Shown here piece by piece: positions 7,945 through 13,858 of a stretch of DNA of 13,858 nucleotides. The DNA comes from Pseudomonadota bacterium (GTDB lineage Bacteria; Pseudomonadota; Gammaproteobacteria; Burkholderiales; SG8-41), in the NCBI GenBank assembly GCA_023431245.1, contig JAEYXO010000151.1, forward strand, positions 1 to 13,858, given 5' to 3'. The notes under the pieces were generated by a model that was not told where the DNA came from, did not search any database, and saw only the letters and a list, made by a program, of their open reading frames with translations. The number at the start of each line of letters is the position of its first letter. Positions within the stretch are counted from its first letter, which is position 1. The position numbers were made by a program, and so were the translations under genes.

Positions 7945-7977
7945 AACCCGGTCCGCGCAGGCAGGCCGGGTTTTTTT
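7945..7977 (+). terminator. Intrinsic terminator, likely riboswitch expression platform
   Basis: AACCCGGTC (7945-7953) can pair with GGCCGGGTT (7964-7972), with one T-G wobble and a 10-nt loop. The stem runs into seven T residues (7971-7977). It lies between the SAM-II aptamer and the ribosome binding site of the next gene, so it would stop transcription before that gene when SAM is abundant. It would also end read-through from purF and the PaiB gene. The next gene's GGAG (7984-7987) is outside the stem, which argues for control at the level of transcription. Confidence 0.85.
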
Positions 7978-7994
7978 ATTGACGGAGCAGAACC

Positions 7995-9221
7995 ATGAAG
8001 AACGGCTTTACCACGCAGATCCTCCATTCCGACCTGGAAGCACCGATCGAGCATTTTTCCGTGCTCAAGCCGATGCACACGGCGGTGGCCTTCGGTTATC
8101 CGGACGCGCGTGACCTGATGAAGGTGTTCAAGGGCGAGCAGGCCGGGTATGCCTACGGCCGGCAGGGCAACCCCACCACGGCGGCGCTGGAGTCGAAAAT
8201 CAGCAAGATGGAGGACGGCATTGCGACGGCCTGTTTTTCGACCGGCATGGCCGCGATCGCCTCGGCCTTCATCGCGCTGCTGCGGGGCGGCGACCATGTG
8301 GTGTCGAGTGCCTTCCTCTTCGGCAACACCAACAGCCTGTTCGGCACCCTGGACCAGTTCAACTGCGGCATCAGCTATGTTGACGCCACCCGCGTCGAGA
8401 ATGTCGAAAAGGCGCTGAAACCCAATACCCGGATGGTGTTCGTCGAAACCATCGCCAACCCGCGTACCCAGGTCGCCGACCTGGCGCGCATCGGCGAGCT
8501 GTGCGCAAAACGCGGCATCGTCTACGTCGTCGACAACACGATGACTTCGCCGTACCTGTTCCGGCCGAAGCAGGTTGGGGCCAGCCTCGTCGTCAATTCG
8601 CTGACCAAGTACATCGGTGGCCACGGCAACGCCTTGGGCGGCGCGGTGACCGATACCGGTCTCTACGACTGGAAGAGCTTCCCGAATATCTATGACAACT
8701 ACAAGACGGCCAATCCCGCCAACTGGGGCATCCTGCAGATCCGCAAGAAGGGTTTGCGCGACGTCGGCGCCACGCTGTCGGCCGAGGCGGCGCACCGGCT
8801 GGCGATGGGCGCCGAGACGCTGGCGCTGCGCATGGAGCGGGCGTCCGACAATTGCCTCAAGCTGGCCCGTTTTTTTGCCGGACATCCCCGGGTCGCCAGG
8901 GTCTATTACCCCGGTCTTGAAGGCCATCCACAGCACGAGCTGGCGGGCAGGCTGTTCCGGACTTACGGCGCGCTGATGAGCATCGAGCTGGCCGACGGCA
9001 TCGACTGCCTTGATTTCCTCAACCGCCTGCAGCTGGTGATTTCATCCAGCCACCTGGGCGACAACCGCACGCTGGCGATACCGGTCGCGCAGACTATCTA
9101 CTGGGAGATGGGGCCGGCGCGCCGCGCCGAGATGGGTATCGCCGATTCGCTGATCCGGCTGTCGGTCGGCATCGAGGACAGCGAGGATTTGCTGGCGGAC
9201 TTTGCCCAAGCCCTGGCCTGA
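7995..9221 (+). CDS. Cys/Met metabolism PLP-dependent enzyme (cystathionine gamma-synthase / acylhomoserine sulfhydrylase family)
   Basis: This 408-residue protein is a fold-type I PLP enzyme of the trans-sulfuration family. PLP is held by K205 in NSLTKYIGGHGN, with D180 (VVDNT) facing the pyridine nitrogen and YGRQGNPT at 54-61 giving the Tyr and Arg that reach the neighbouring subunit's phosphate. ETIANPR (151-157) is also typical. Likely reactions are sulfide addition to O-acylhomoserine or cystathionine formation from cysteine. The SAM-II riboswitch upstream argues for a biosynthetic role in making methionine or homocysteine. In many proteobacteria metZ sits in this position after purF, but this N-terminus (MKNGFTTQILHSD) recalls the separate 'cystathionine gamma-synthase family protein' group, so I give no symbol. 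GGAG lies 7 nt before the ATG. The gene ends 6 bp from the converging lpxH stop. Confidence 0.9.
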   Translation: MKNGFTTQILHSDLEAPIEHFSVLKPMHTAVAFGYPDARDLMKVFKGEQAGYAYGRQGNPTTAALESKISKMEDGIATACFSTGMAAIASAFIALLRGGDHVVSSAFLFGNTNSLFGTLDQFNCGISYVDATRVENVEKALKPNTRMVFVETIANPRTQVADLARIGELCAKRGIVYVVDNTMTSPYLFRPKQVGASLVVNSLTKYIGGHGNALGGAVTDTGLYDWKSFPNIYDNYKTANPANWGILQIRKKGLRDVGATLSAEAAHRLAMGAETLALRMERASDNCLKLARFFAGHPRVARVYYPGLEGHPQHELAGRLFRTYGALMSIELADGIDCLDFLNRLQLVISSSHLGDNRTLAIPVAQTIYWEMGPARRAEMGIADSLIRLSVGIEDSEDLLADFAQALA

Positions 9222-9227
9222 GGGTGC

Positions 9228-9944
9228 TCAGAGCCAGACCGCGCGGCAGCCCGAGGCATCGCAGCTCAGGTAGCCGCCGCGTTCATACCAGTCGTTGAGC
9301 ACCCAGCGTTCGCAGTTGCGGCCGTCGACGACGTGCAGGTGGCGCGCCGGACGATGGGTATGGCCGTGAATCAGCCGTGGATAGTGGTGGTGGCGCAGCA
9401 GGTCTTCCACCGCGGCCGGCGTCACGTCCATGATGGATTCCGCCTTCTGCTGCTTGCTTGCCTCGCTCTGCGCGCGCATGCCGCGCATCTGTTCGCGGCG
9501 GTCAGCCAGCGGCTGCGCGAGGAATTTCGCCTGGTTAACGGGGTCGCGGGCGTAGGCGCGGAAACGCTGGTAGTCGGCGTCGCCGGTGCACAGCGCGTCG
9601 CCGTGGGTCAGCAGCGTCGGCGTGCCGTGGAGATCGACAGCCAGCGGGTCGCTGATCAGCGTGGCGCCGCAGCGGGCGGCGAGCGCCTGACCCATCAGCA
9701 CATCGCGGTTGCCGTGCATCAGGAATACCCGTGTGCCGCTGTCGGCCAGCGTCCCCAGTGCCGCTGCGACCTGCATGCCCAGTGCGTCGTCATCATCGTC
9801 GCCGGCCCAGTACTCGAACAGGTCGCCGAGGACGTAGAGCGCCTGCGCCTGAGGTGCGACCTCCTGGATGAAGTCGAGGAACTGCGCCGTGATCTGCGGC
9901 CGCTCGGGCGCGAGATGCAGGTCGGAGATGAGCAGCGTGTGCAT
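9228..9944 (-). CDS. lpxH: UDP-2,3-diacylglucosamine diphosphatase
   Basis: LpxH hydrolyses UDP-2,3-diacylglucosamine to lipid X and UMP, the fourth step of lipid A synthesis, at the cytoplasmic face of the inner membrane. The 238-residue product keeps the calcineurin-like metal ligands at the E. coli positions: D8 and H10 (SDLHL), D41 (GDLFEYW), N79 (HGNRD, with R80), H114 (THGD), and H195 and H197 (HGHTH). Start ATG is 9942-9944, giving MHTLLISDLHLAPERP. It follows ppiB after 29 bp, and that gap is filled by a stable hairpin whose base is 5 nt from the start codon; no Shine-Dalgarno is visible. It converges with the methionine gene, with 6 bp between stop codons and no terminator. Confidence 0.95.
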   Translation of the reverse strand: MHTLLISDLHLAPERPQITAQFLDFIQEVAPQAQALYVLGDLFEYWAGDDDDDALGMQVAAALGTLADSGTRVFLMHGNRDVLMGQALAARCGATLISDPLAVDLHGTPTLLTHGDALCTGDADYQRFRAYARDPVNQAKFLAQPLADRREQMRGMRAQSEASKQQKAESIMDVTPAAVEDLLRHHHYPRLIHGHTHRPARHLHVVDGRNCERWVLNDWYERGGYLSCDASGCRAVWL

Positions 9945-9949
9945 GGGCG

Positions 9950-9969
9950 GCGGGGCGTTGCCGCCCCGC
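9950..9969 (-). promoter_or_regulatory. GC hairpin with GNRA loop at the lpxH start
   Basis: On the minus strand GCGGGGCG and CGCCCCGC form a perfect 8-bp stem closed by a GCAA tetraloop. The hairpin sits in the 29-bp gap between ppiB and lpxH, only 5 nt before the lpxH ATG, so it covers the place a Shine-Dalgarno would occupy. There is no T run after it, so it is not a standard terminator. It may limit or couple lpxH translation, or stabilise the upstream mRNA. The structure is visible in the sequence; its function is inferred. Confidence 0.5.
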
Positions 9970-9973
9970 GGAA

Positions 9974-10465
9974 TCAGACGACTTCGGCTTTTTCGATGAT
10001 CACGTCCTCGAGCGGGACGTCCTGGTGCATGCCCTTGCTGCCGGTCCTGACCTTGCGGATTTTATCCACGACATCGGTGCCCTCGACGACCTTGCCGAAT
10101 ACACAGTAACCCCAGCCCTGGGGGGTGGGTGCGGTGTGGTTCAGGAAGTCGTTGTCGCTGACATTGATGAAGAACTGGGCGCTGGCCGAATGCGGGGCCG
10201 AGGTGCGCGCCATGGCGATGGTGTACTTGTCGTTCTTGAGGCCGTTGTTGGCCTCGTTCTGCACCGGCTCGCGGGTCGGCTTCTGTTTCATGCCGGGCTC
10301 GAAGCCGCCGCCCTGGATCATGAAGCCGTCGATGACCCGGTGAAACACCGTGTTGCTGTAGTGGCCGTCCTCGACATACTTGATGAAATTGGCGACCGTG
10401 TCCGGCGCTTTGGCGGCGTCGAGTTCGAGGCCGATGACGCCGTGGTTGGTGTGGAGCTTGATCAT
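9974..10465 (-). CDS. ppiB: Cytoplasmic peptidyl-prolyl cis-trans isomerase (cyclophilin B type)
   Basis: The 163-residue product is a cyclophilin without a signal peptide, the same size as E. coli PpiB (164), and speeds proline cis-trans isomerisation in the cytoplasm. Active-site segments are [16 protein letters not shown] around residues 43-58, the [10 protein letters not shown] strand, and the [17 protein letters not shown] loop. I chose the ATG at 10463-10465 ([15 protein letters not shown]) because AAGGA lies 8 nt upstream (10474-10478 on the plus strand) and it matches the family N-terminus. The frame remains open upstream into ppiA but that part has no similarity. It follows ppiA after 22 bp and precedes lpxH by 29 bp, so the three genes are likely co-transcribed. 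Confidence 0.95.
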   Translation of the reverse strand: MIKLHTNHGVIGLELDAAKAPDTVANFIKYVEDGHYSNTVFHRVIDGFMIQGGGFEPGMKQKPTREPVQNEANNGLKNDKYTIAMARTSAPHSASAQFFINVSDNDFLNHTAPTPQGWGYCVFGKVVEGTDVVDKIRKVRTGSKGMHQDVPLEDVIIEKAEVV

Positions 10466-10487
10466 GGTTGATGTCCTTGACTGGGGG

Positions 10488-11093
10488 TTATTGGGCTGCG
10501 GGTTTTGCCGGTTTGGGTTTCGCCGGCGCTGCCGAGAGCAGGCGCGCGCTTTCGATGACGATCGGCGTGCGCGGCACGTTCTGGTGCGGCCCCATGGTGG
10601 CGGTGGGCACCTGGAGCATTTTCTGCACGACGTCCATGCCCGCCGAGACGCGGCCGAACACCGTGTAACCGTAGCCGTTTTCATCCGGCGACTTGAAGTC
10701 GAGGAAGTCGTTATCGGCGACGTTGATGAAGAATTGCGCGGTGGCCGAGTGCGGATCCTTGGTGCGGGCCATGGCTACGGTGCCGATGGCGTTGCGCAGG
10801 CCGTTGCCGGCCTCGTTGCGGATCGCCGGGCGCGTCGGTTTCTGCTGCAGGTTGCGGGTGAAGCCGCCGCCCTGGGCCATGAAGCCCGGAATCACGCGAT
10901 GGAACACCGTGCCGTCGTAGAAACCGTCCTTCACGTACTGCAGGAAGTTCTCGACGGTTTGCGGCGCGTTTTCCGGGTAGAGGTCGATGACGACGCTGCC
11001 CAGCGAGGTCCGGAGTTCGACCCTGGGATTGCTGGCGAGCGCCGTGGTCGGGAGGAAACTCAGGGCAATCAGGAGTGTAAAAAGACGAATCAT
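10488..11093 (-). CDS. ppiA: Periplasmic peptidyl-prolyl cis-trans isomerase (cyclophilin A type)
   Basis: This 201-residue cyclophilin carries a signal peptide ([20 protein letters not shown], cleavage expected after residue 20), so it should act on proteins folding in the periplasm. The catalytic domain has [17 protein letters not shown], where R and the FMAQ segment correspond to the active-site residues of cyclophilins. [18 protein letters not shown] and [17 protein letters not shown] follow. The C-terminal tail ([14 protein letters not shown]) is a short Ala/Pro/Lys extension. It is closely related to the ppiB product next to it, so the two look like old tandem paralogues with different locations. 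A 57-bp gap separates it from the L,D-transpeptidase gene upstream; no terminator is visible there, and a promoter of its own cannot be excluded. Confidence 0.93.
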   Translation of the reverse strand: MIRLFTLLIALSFLPTTALASNPRVELRTSLGSVVIDLYPENAPQTVENFLQYVKDGFYDGTVFHRVIPGFMAQGGGFTRNLQQKPTRPAIRNEAGNGLRNAIGTVAMARTKDPHSATAQFFINVADNDFLDFKSPDENGYGYTVFGRVSAGMDVVQKMLQVPTATMGPHQNVPRTPIVIESARLLSAAPAKPKPAKPAAQ

Positions 11094-11150
11094 AATTTCA
11101 CCAATAAAAACAAGGTGTTATGGACAGCCGGTGATGCAGGACAGCAGAAC

Positions 11151-12419
11151 TCAGGCCGCGCCCTCGTGGATGATGCGCCAGTGGCCGTTTTCGCGCTGCC
11201 AGTACTGGCGTTTGCGCATCTTGTTGCTGATGTTGCTGCTGGCGTAATCTTGGCTGAAGGTCACCACGGCGAGATTGTCGTTGCCGGGGTAGAGGAACAT
11301 GCTGACGCCGTCGATGCCGACCTTGATCCAGGATTTGCCGGCGTTGACACTGCGTTTCTGCCGGGACCATGTCGCGAGGTCCTGTTTTCCGGAGAAGAAT
11401 TCCTGCGAGTAATGGCGCAGATAACGCTCGGTGTCGCGGCTTTCCCAATCGCGGCGCCATTCCTCAAGTGAACGTTGCAGGGATTCGCGGGTGGCTTTTG
11501 CGGCGCCGGCGTCAACCCAGTCGATGCCCTGGGCAATGATCACCGGCGTCACGCCGACCTGCACCCGCTTCGAGATTGCAAGCAGGTCCTCGTTGGTCAG
11601 CGCCACGCAACCGTCGCTGGCCTGCGGCGGGCGGCTGTAGGTGTCGAAGGGCACGCCGTGCAGCCAGATGCCGTGGCCGGTGCGGCCGCGCCTGCGGTCC
11701 CATTCGTTCGGGTAGTTGATCGGGAACGCGCCGTCACCATACAGCTCGCTCAGCGAGCCATAGGTTCTGGTCAGCTGCTCGCGCGGCAGGTTGCCAGTGA
11801 CGTGGTAGACGCCGAGCGGGGTTCTCTTGTCGCCCTCCCGCAGTTTCTCGATGCCGTTGCGGCCGATGGTGGCGTAGTAATCAGCCACGTAACGCGGAGT
11901 ACCGTTGTCGTTTTCGAACACGTAGAGGGTGTACTTCGAGGCGTCGACGACCAGCACATGTTTCTGGTCCGGCGTCAGCTGCAGCAGGTTGCTCGGCACC
12001 CGGTTGAACGGGCGTTCCTGCTGGTGGCGCACCAGACGCGCGCGCGCCTCCTCGCGCAGGTCGGCGATGCGGTCGGCCGGGGCGCCGGGGGCGGCGCCGA
12101 TGCTGCTGATCGGCCGCGCCCGCGCCATCAGCAGGTCGCCCTTGACCAGGTGGGCCAGGCGAAAATTCGGGTACTGGTTCAGTACCTTGTCGATTTCGGC
12201 GAGCGCGATATCAAACTGCGAGCTCGCAATCGCGATCAGTGTCTGCGCAAGCAGGGCTTCCGGTGCATTCATCGCCGAGGATCCTCCGGCGGAGCCGAGC
12301 AGGCCACCGGTGGACGATGACAAGGGGCGGTTGCCCAGCGCCAGCGTGGTGGAGGACGGCGTCAGCGCGGTGGCGGCAATTGCCGCCACCAGTGTGCAGG
12401 TGATCAGCGGACGCGTCAT
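11151..12419 (-). CDS. L,D-transpeptidase (YkuD domain) with C-terminal NTF2-like domain
   Basis: The 422-residue protein has an N-terminal signal or anchor segment (about 1-28), a TPR-like helical region (about 52-100), and a YkuD catalytic domain from about 153 (KHVLVVDASKYTLYVFEN) to 297. A C-terminal NTF2-like domain (about 312-422) is of the kind seen in Cds6-type transpeptidases. The active-site region has H254 (WLHGVP) and the nucleophile C271 in ASDGCVALTN, so Asp takes the place of the more usual His or Arg before GC. Such enzymes make or edit 3-3 peptidoglycan cross-links or attach proteins to peptidoglycan in the periplasm. I chose the ATG at 12417-12419, which overlaps the TPR gene stop (ATGA); an in-frame ATG ten codons upstream lies inside that gene. 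The exact substrate is unknown. Confidence 0.9.
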   Translation of the reverse strand: MTRPLITCTLVAAIAATALTPSSTTLALGNRPLSSSTGGLLGSAGGSSAMNAPEALLAQTLIAIASSQFDIALAEIDKVLNQYPNFRLAHLVKGDLLMARARPISSIGAAPGAPADRIADLREEARARLVRHQQERPFNRVPSNLLQLTPDQKHVLVVDASKYTLYVFENDNGTPRYVADYYATIGRNGIEKLREGDKRTPLGVYHVTGNLPREQLTRTYGSLSELYGDGAFPINYPNEWDRRRGRTGHGIWLHGVPFDTYSRPPQASDGCVALTNEDLLAISKRVQVGVTPVIIAQGIDWVDAGAAKATRESLQRSLEEWRRDWESRDTERYLRHYSQEFFSGKQDLATWSRQKRSVNAGKSWIKVGIDGVSMFLYPGNDNLAVVTFSQDYASSNISNKMRKRQYWQRENGHWRIIHEGAA

Positions 12420-13489
12420 CCGCCGACGTTTTCTTCCTGGATCAGCCATTGCTTGCCCGAGCGGATCATCACCAGTGTCTTGTTGGCCGAAGCCTTGAAG
12501 GTGTTCGAACGGTAGTGCTGGCGGAAGGTCACGGTGGCGCGGTTGGCGTCGCTGAAGGACACCCTGGCGCCCTCGACCTTGACTTCAATCTTGCGCGGCT
12601 TGGCAATGCGCGCCTTGCGTTCGTTTTCCCAGGCGGCACGCGGTTCGCCGTCCGGCGTCTTGAAGCCGGGGGCATAGTGCGAGAGATAGCCGCGGACGTC
12701 GTTGGCGGACCAGGCGGCGGCCCAGGCCTCCACGGTTTTCACGATTTCGTCGCTGCCGCCGTTGCCGGCCGGGGCTGCCGCCTTTGCGGGCTCTTTCACC
12801 GGCTCCTTCGCCGGCTCTTTCACCGGTTCCTTGGCGGCTGCCGCGGGTGCCGCCTTTGGCGGCGGTGGGGCCACAGGGGCGGCGGCCGCGGGAGGAGGCG
12901 GTGCTGCGGGTTTCGCCGCCGGCGGTTTTGCGGTCTCGACTTTCGCCACTGCGACTTTCGGCGGACGCTGTCCGCCGGTGAACAGATCCCTGATCAGATT
13001 GAGCTTGGTCTGCGCTGCTTGATTGTTCTTGTCGAGCTGCAGCGCCTTGTCGTAGGCCTGGCTCGCCATCTTGGCGTAGATGTCGCCGAGGTTCTCGTGG
13101 GCGGTGGCATAGCTGGGATGGGTGCGGATCGCCATTTCCAGCGCGGCGCGCGCCCTGTCGTACTGGCCCTGTGAGGCGTAGAGCACGGCAAGGTTGTTGT
13201 ACGGCTCAGGCAACTCCGGATATTCCTGGGTCAGCTCGGTGAACACCCGGATCGCCTCGGCCGGCTTGTTCTGCTCGGAGAGCAGGATGCCGCGGAGGAA
13301 ACGGCCGCGCGCATCCTTGGGGCGGGTTTTCAGGTACTGCTCGACGCGCTCCATCGCGCGATCGGTCTGGCCCTGTTTCAGCAGTTGCTGTGCTTCCTGC
13401 AGTTCGTCGCTCTGTGCGGCAACGGGGGCGGCAAGGCCGATGCAGACTGCGATTGCGGCAAGCCGGGCTACGGCCGATTTTAAAGTCAT
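12416..13489 (-). CDS. Secreted TPR protein with C-terminal NTF2-like domain
   Basis: The 357-residue protein begins with a signal peptide (about 1-25, ending APVAA before QSDEL). Tetratricopeptide repeats cover about 27-165; EPYNNLAVLYASQGQYDRARAALEMAI and ATAHENLGDIYAK show the TPR pattern. A flexible linker rich in Pro, Ala and Lys (about 175-242) includes four KEP units. The C-terminal NTF2-like domain (about 247-357) resembles the C-terminus of the L,D-transpeptidase encoded directly downstream, sharing a W..W....YL.HY pattern and VTF.Q.Y.S. The stop codon overlaps the transpeptidase start (ATGA), so the two are translationally coupled. A periplasmic scaffold or partner for that enzyme is a reasonable inference, but no function is proven. 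The start at 13489 has only a weak ribosome binding site. Confidence 0.87.
   Translation of the reverse strand: MTLKSAVARLAAIAVCIGLAAPVAAQSDELQEAQQLLKQGQTDRAMERVEQYLKTRPKDARGRFLRGILLSEQNKPAEAIRVFTELTQEYPELPEPYNNLAVLYASQGQYDRARAALEMAIRTHPSYATAHENLGDIYAKMASQAYDKALQLDKNNQAAQTKLNLIRDLFTGGQRPPKVAVAKVETAKPPAAKPAAPPPPAAAAPVAPPPPKAAPAAAAKEPVKEPAKEPVKEPAKAAAPAGNGGSDEIVKTVEAWAAAWSANDVRGYLSHYAPGFKTPDGEPRAAWENERKARIAKPRKIEVKVEGARVSFSDANRATVTFRQHYRSNTFKASANKTLVMIRSGKQWLIQEENVGG
12782..12832 (-). repeat. 12-nt tandem repeat encoding KEP(V/A) units
   Basis: Within the TPR gene, about four copies of a 12-nt unit encode KEPVKEPAKEPVKEPAK (residues 220-236). Alternate copies are most alike, so the array reads as a 24-nt unit doubled. 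It lies in the linker between the TPR part and the NTF2-like domain and could change in length by slippage without breaking the frame. Confidence 0.7.
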
Positions 13490-13556
13490 CGTGCTATGAT
13501 TCCCGAGATCGTTGTGGTGACTGTTTTTATGAGATTTGCCATTGTGGCTGCAACGA

Positions 13557-13578
13557 CAGTGGGTGCCCAGTGGGTGCC
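13557..13578. repeat. Perfect 11-bp tandem repeat in divergent promoter region
   Basis: CAGTGGGTGCC occurs twice head to tail (13557-13567 and 13568-13578) in the 229-bp region between the TPR gene and cysS. The spacing is about one helical turn, so both copies face the same side of the DNA. It may be an operator or a chance duplication; no known regulator site is recognised. Confidence 0.6.
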
Positions 13579-13599
13579 ATTAGTCCTTGAATTTTAGGG

Positions 13600-13627
13600 A
13601 TTTTACCAAGAACAACCGCCAATTCAA
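13600..13627 (-). promoter_or_regulatory. Candidate sigma-70 promoter for the TPR / transpeptidase operon
   Basis: On the minus strand TTGAAT (plus positions 13622-13627, 4 of 6 to -35) and TAAAAT (13600-13605, 5 of 6 to -10) are separated by 16 bp. Transcription would start near 13593, giving a leader of about 100 nt before the TPR start at 13489 and placing the 11-bp tandem repeat just downstream of the start site. This AT-rich stretch is the best promoter-like sequence in the divergent gap. I could not place a convincing plus-strand promoter for cysS. Confidence 0.4.
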
Positions 13628-13636
13628 ATTTCCTTT

Positions 13637-13661
13637 TTGCGGGGAGCTGCCAGCCCCGCAA
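13637..13661 (+). promoter_or_regulatory. Inverted repeat in the cysS leader
   Basis: TTGCGGGG (13637-13644) and CCCCGCAA (13654-13661) form an 8-bp stem with a 9-nt loop, about 57 bp before the cysS start. A second, smaller hairpin, GGCAG/CTGCC with a 4-nt loop, follows at 13671-13684. Neither has a T run after it on either strand, so they are not ordinary terminators. They may shape the cysS leader RNA or mark a protein-binding site; function is unknown. Confidence 0.4.
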
Positions 13662-13718
13662 TCCGGATGCGGCAGCGGACTGCCCGGACTCCGTTGGCAG
13701 GCTTCTCCGATCGCTCAA

Positions 13719-13858
13719 ATGCTCAAAATCTACAATACCCTGGCCCGGGAAAAGCAGGAATTCAGACCCATCGAACCCGGCAAGGTTCGCATGTACGTCT
13801 GCGGCATGACCGTCTACGATTTCTGCCACCTCGGGCATGCCCGGGTGATGGTCATTTT
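13719..13858 (+). CDS. cysS: Cysteinyl-tRNA synthetase, N-terminal part (3' end outside window)
   Basis: Only the first 46 codons are present. CysRS charges tRNA-Cys with cysteine. The product starts [15 protein letters not shown] and shows the zinc-ligand C28 in [10 protein letters not shown] and the class I ATP-binding HIGH motif as HLGH at residues 37-40, followed by AR, exactly where CysRS has them. The ATG at 13719-13721 fits the family N-terminus; no strong Shine-Dalgarno is seen. It is divergent from the TPR gene and preceded by a 229-bp region with an 11-bp tandem repeat and two small hairpins. The gene runs off the window end. Confidence 0.95.
   Translation, partial: MLKIYNTLAREKQEFRPIEPGKVRMYVCGMTVYDFCHLGHARVMVI

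Noticed and set aside
7665..8936. A 423-codon minus-strand frame opposite the methionine gene and its riboswitch
   Set aside because: Antisense to a clear PLP enzyme and to the regulatory region; no family features.
10466..10684. N-terminal extension of ppiB up to 236 codons
   Set aside because: It overlaps ppiA, has no cyclophilin similarity, and AAGGA 8 nt before the internal ATG at 10465 marks the true start.
9333..11471. Plus-strand frames opposite lpxH, ppiB and ppiA (258, 148 and 363 codons)
   Set aside because: All are mirrors of clear minus-strand genes, rich in Val, Arg and Gly, without domains.
13637..13661. Possible terminator hairpin in the divergent region
   Set aside because: The T run precedes the stem on the plus strand, and no T run follows it on either strand.
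13527..13838. A 103-codon minus-strand frame in the divergent gap and over cysS
   Set aside because: It runs antisense to the CysRS zinc and HLGH motifs and covers the leader hairpins; no family features.

Overview
The window looks like a stretch of betaproteobacterial core chromosome. By eye it is more than 60% GC, genes are tightly packed, and almost every gene is a recognisable housekeeping gene. Two gene orders point to Betaproteobacteria: trpF-trpB-trpA-accD-folC-SPOR-cvpA-purF, and cysS divergent from a TPR / L,D-transpeptidase / cyclophilin pair / lpxH block. This assignment comes from gene order and protein families; no database search was run. I see no insertion sequences, phage genes, CRISPR arrays, tRNAs or rRNAs.

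Layout. Positions 1-4473 (+) hold the end of trpF, then trpB, trpA, accD and folC, with overlaps or short gaps: the last steps of tryptophan synthesis, the carboxyltransferase beta subunit for malonyl-CoA, and folate glutamylation. After a 42-bp AT-rich gap, positions 4516-7854 (+) hold a SPOR-domain (DedD-like) protein, cvpA, purF and a PaiB-type FMN-binding protein. Positions 7855-7994 are a dense regulatory region: a candidate promoter, a SAM-II riboswitch aptamer, and an intrinsic terminator just before the ribosome binding site of a methionine-pathway PLP enzyme (7995-9221, +).

That gene converges, 6 bp away, with a minus-strand block (9228-13489). In transcription order the block is: a secreted TPR protein with an NTF2-like C-terminal domain; an L,D-transpeptidase that starts inside the TPR stop codon and carries a related C-terminal domain; a periplasmic cyclophilin; a cytoplasmic cyclophilin; and lpxH for lipid A synthesis. 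The theme is envelope building and protein folding. A 229-bp divergent region then separates this block from the start of cysS (13719 to the window end, +).

I found no unknown multi-gene system. The points most worth a second look are the SAM-II riboswitch with its terminator and possible alternative pairings, the coupled TPR / L,D-transpeptidase pair sharing a C-terminal domain, the GNRA-capped hairpin at the lpxH start, and a 20-codon ORF linking accD to folC.
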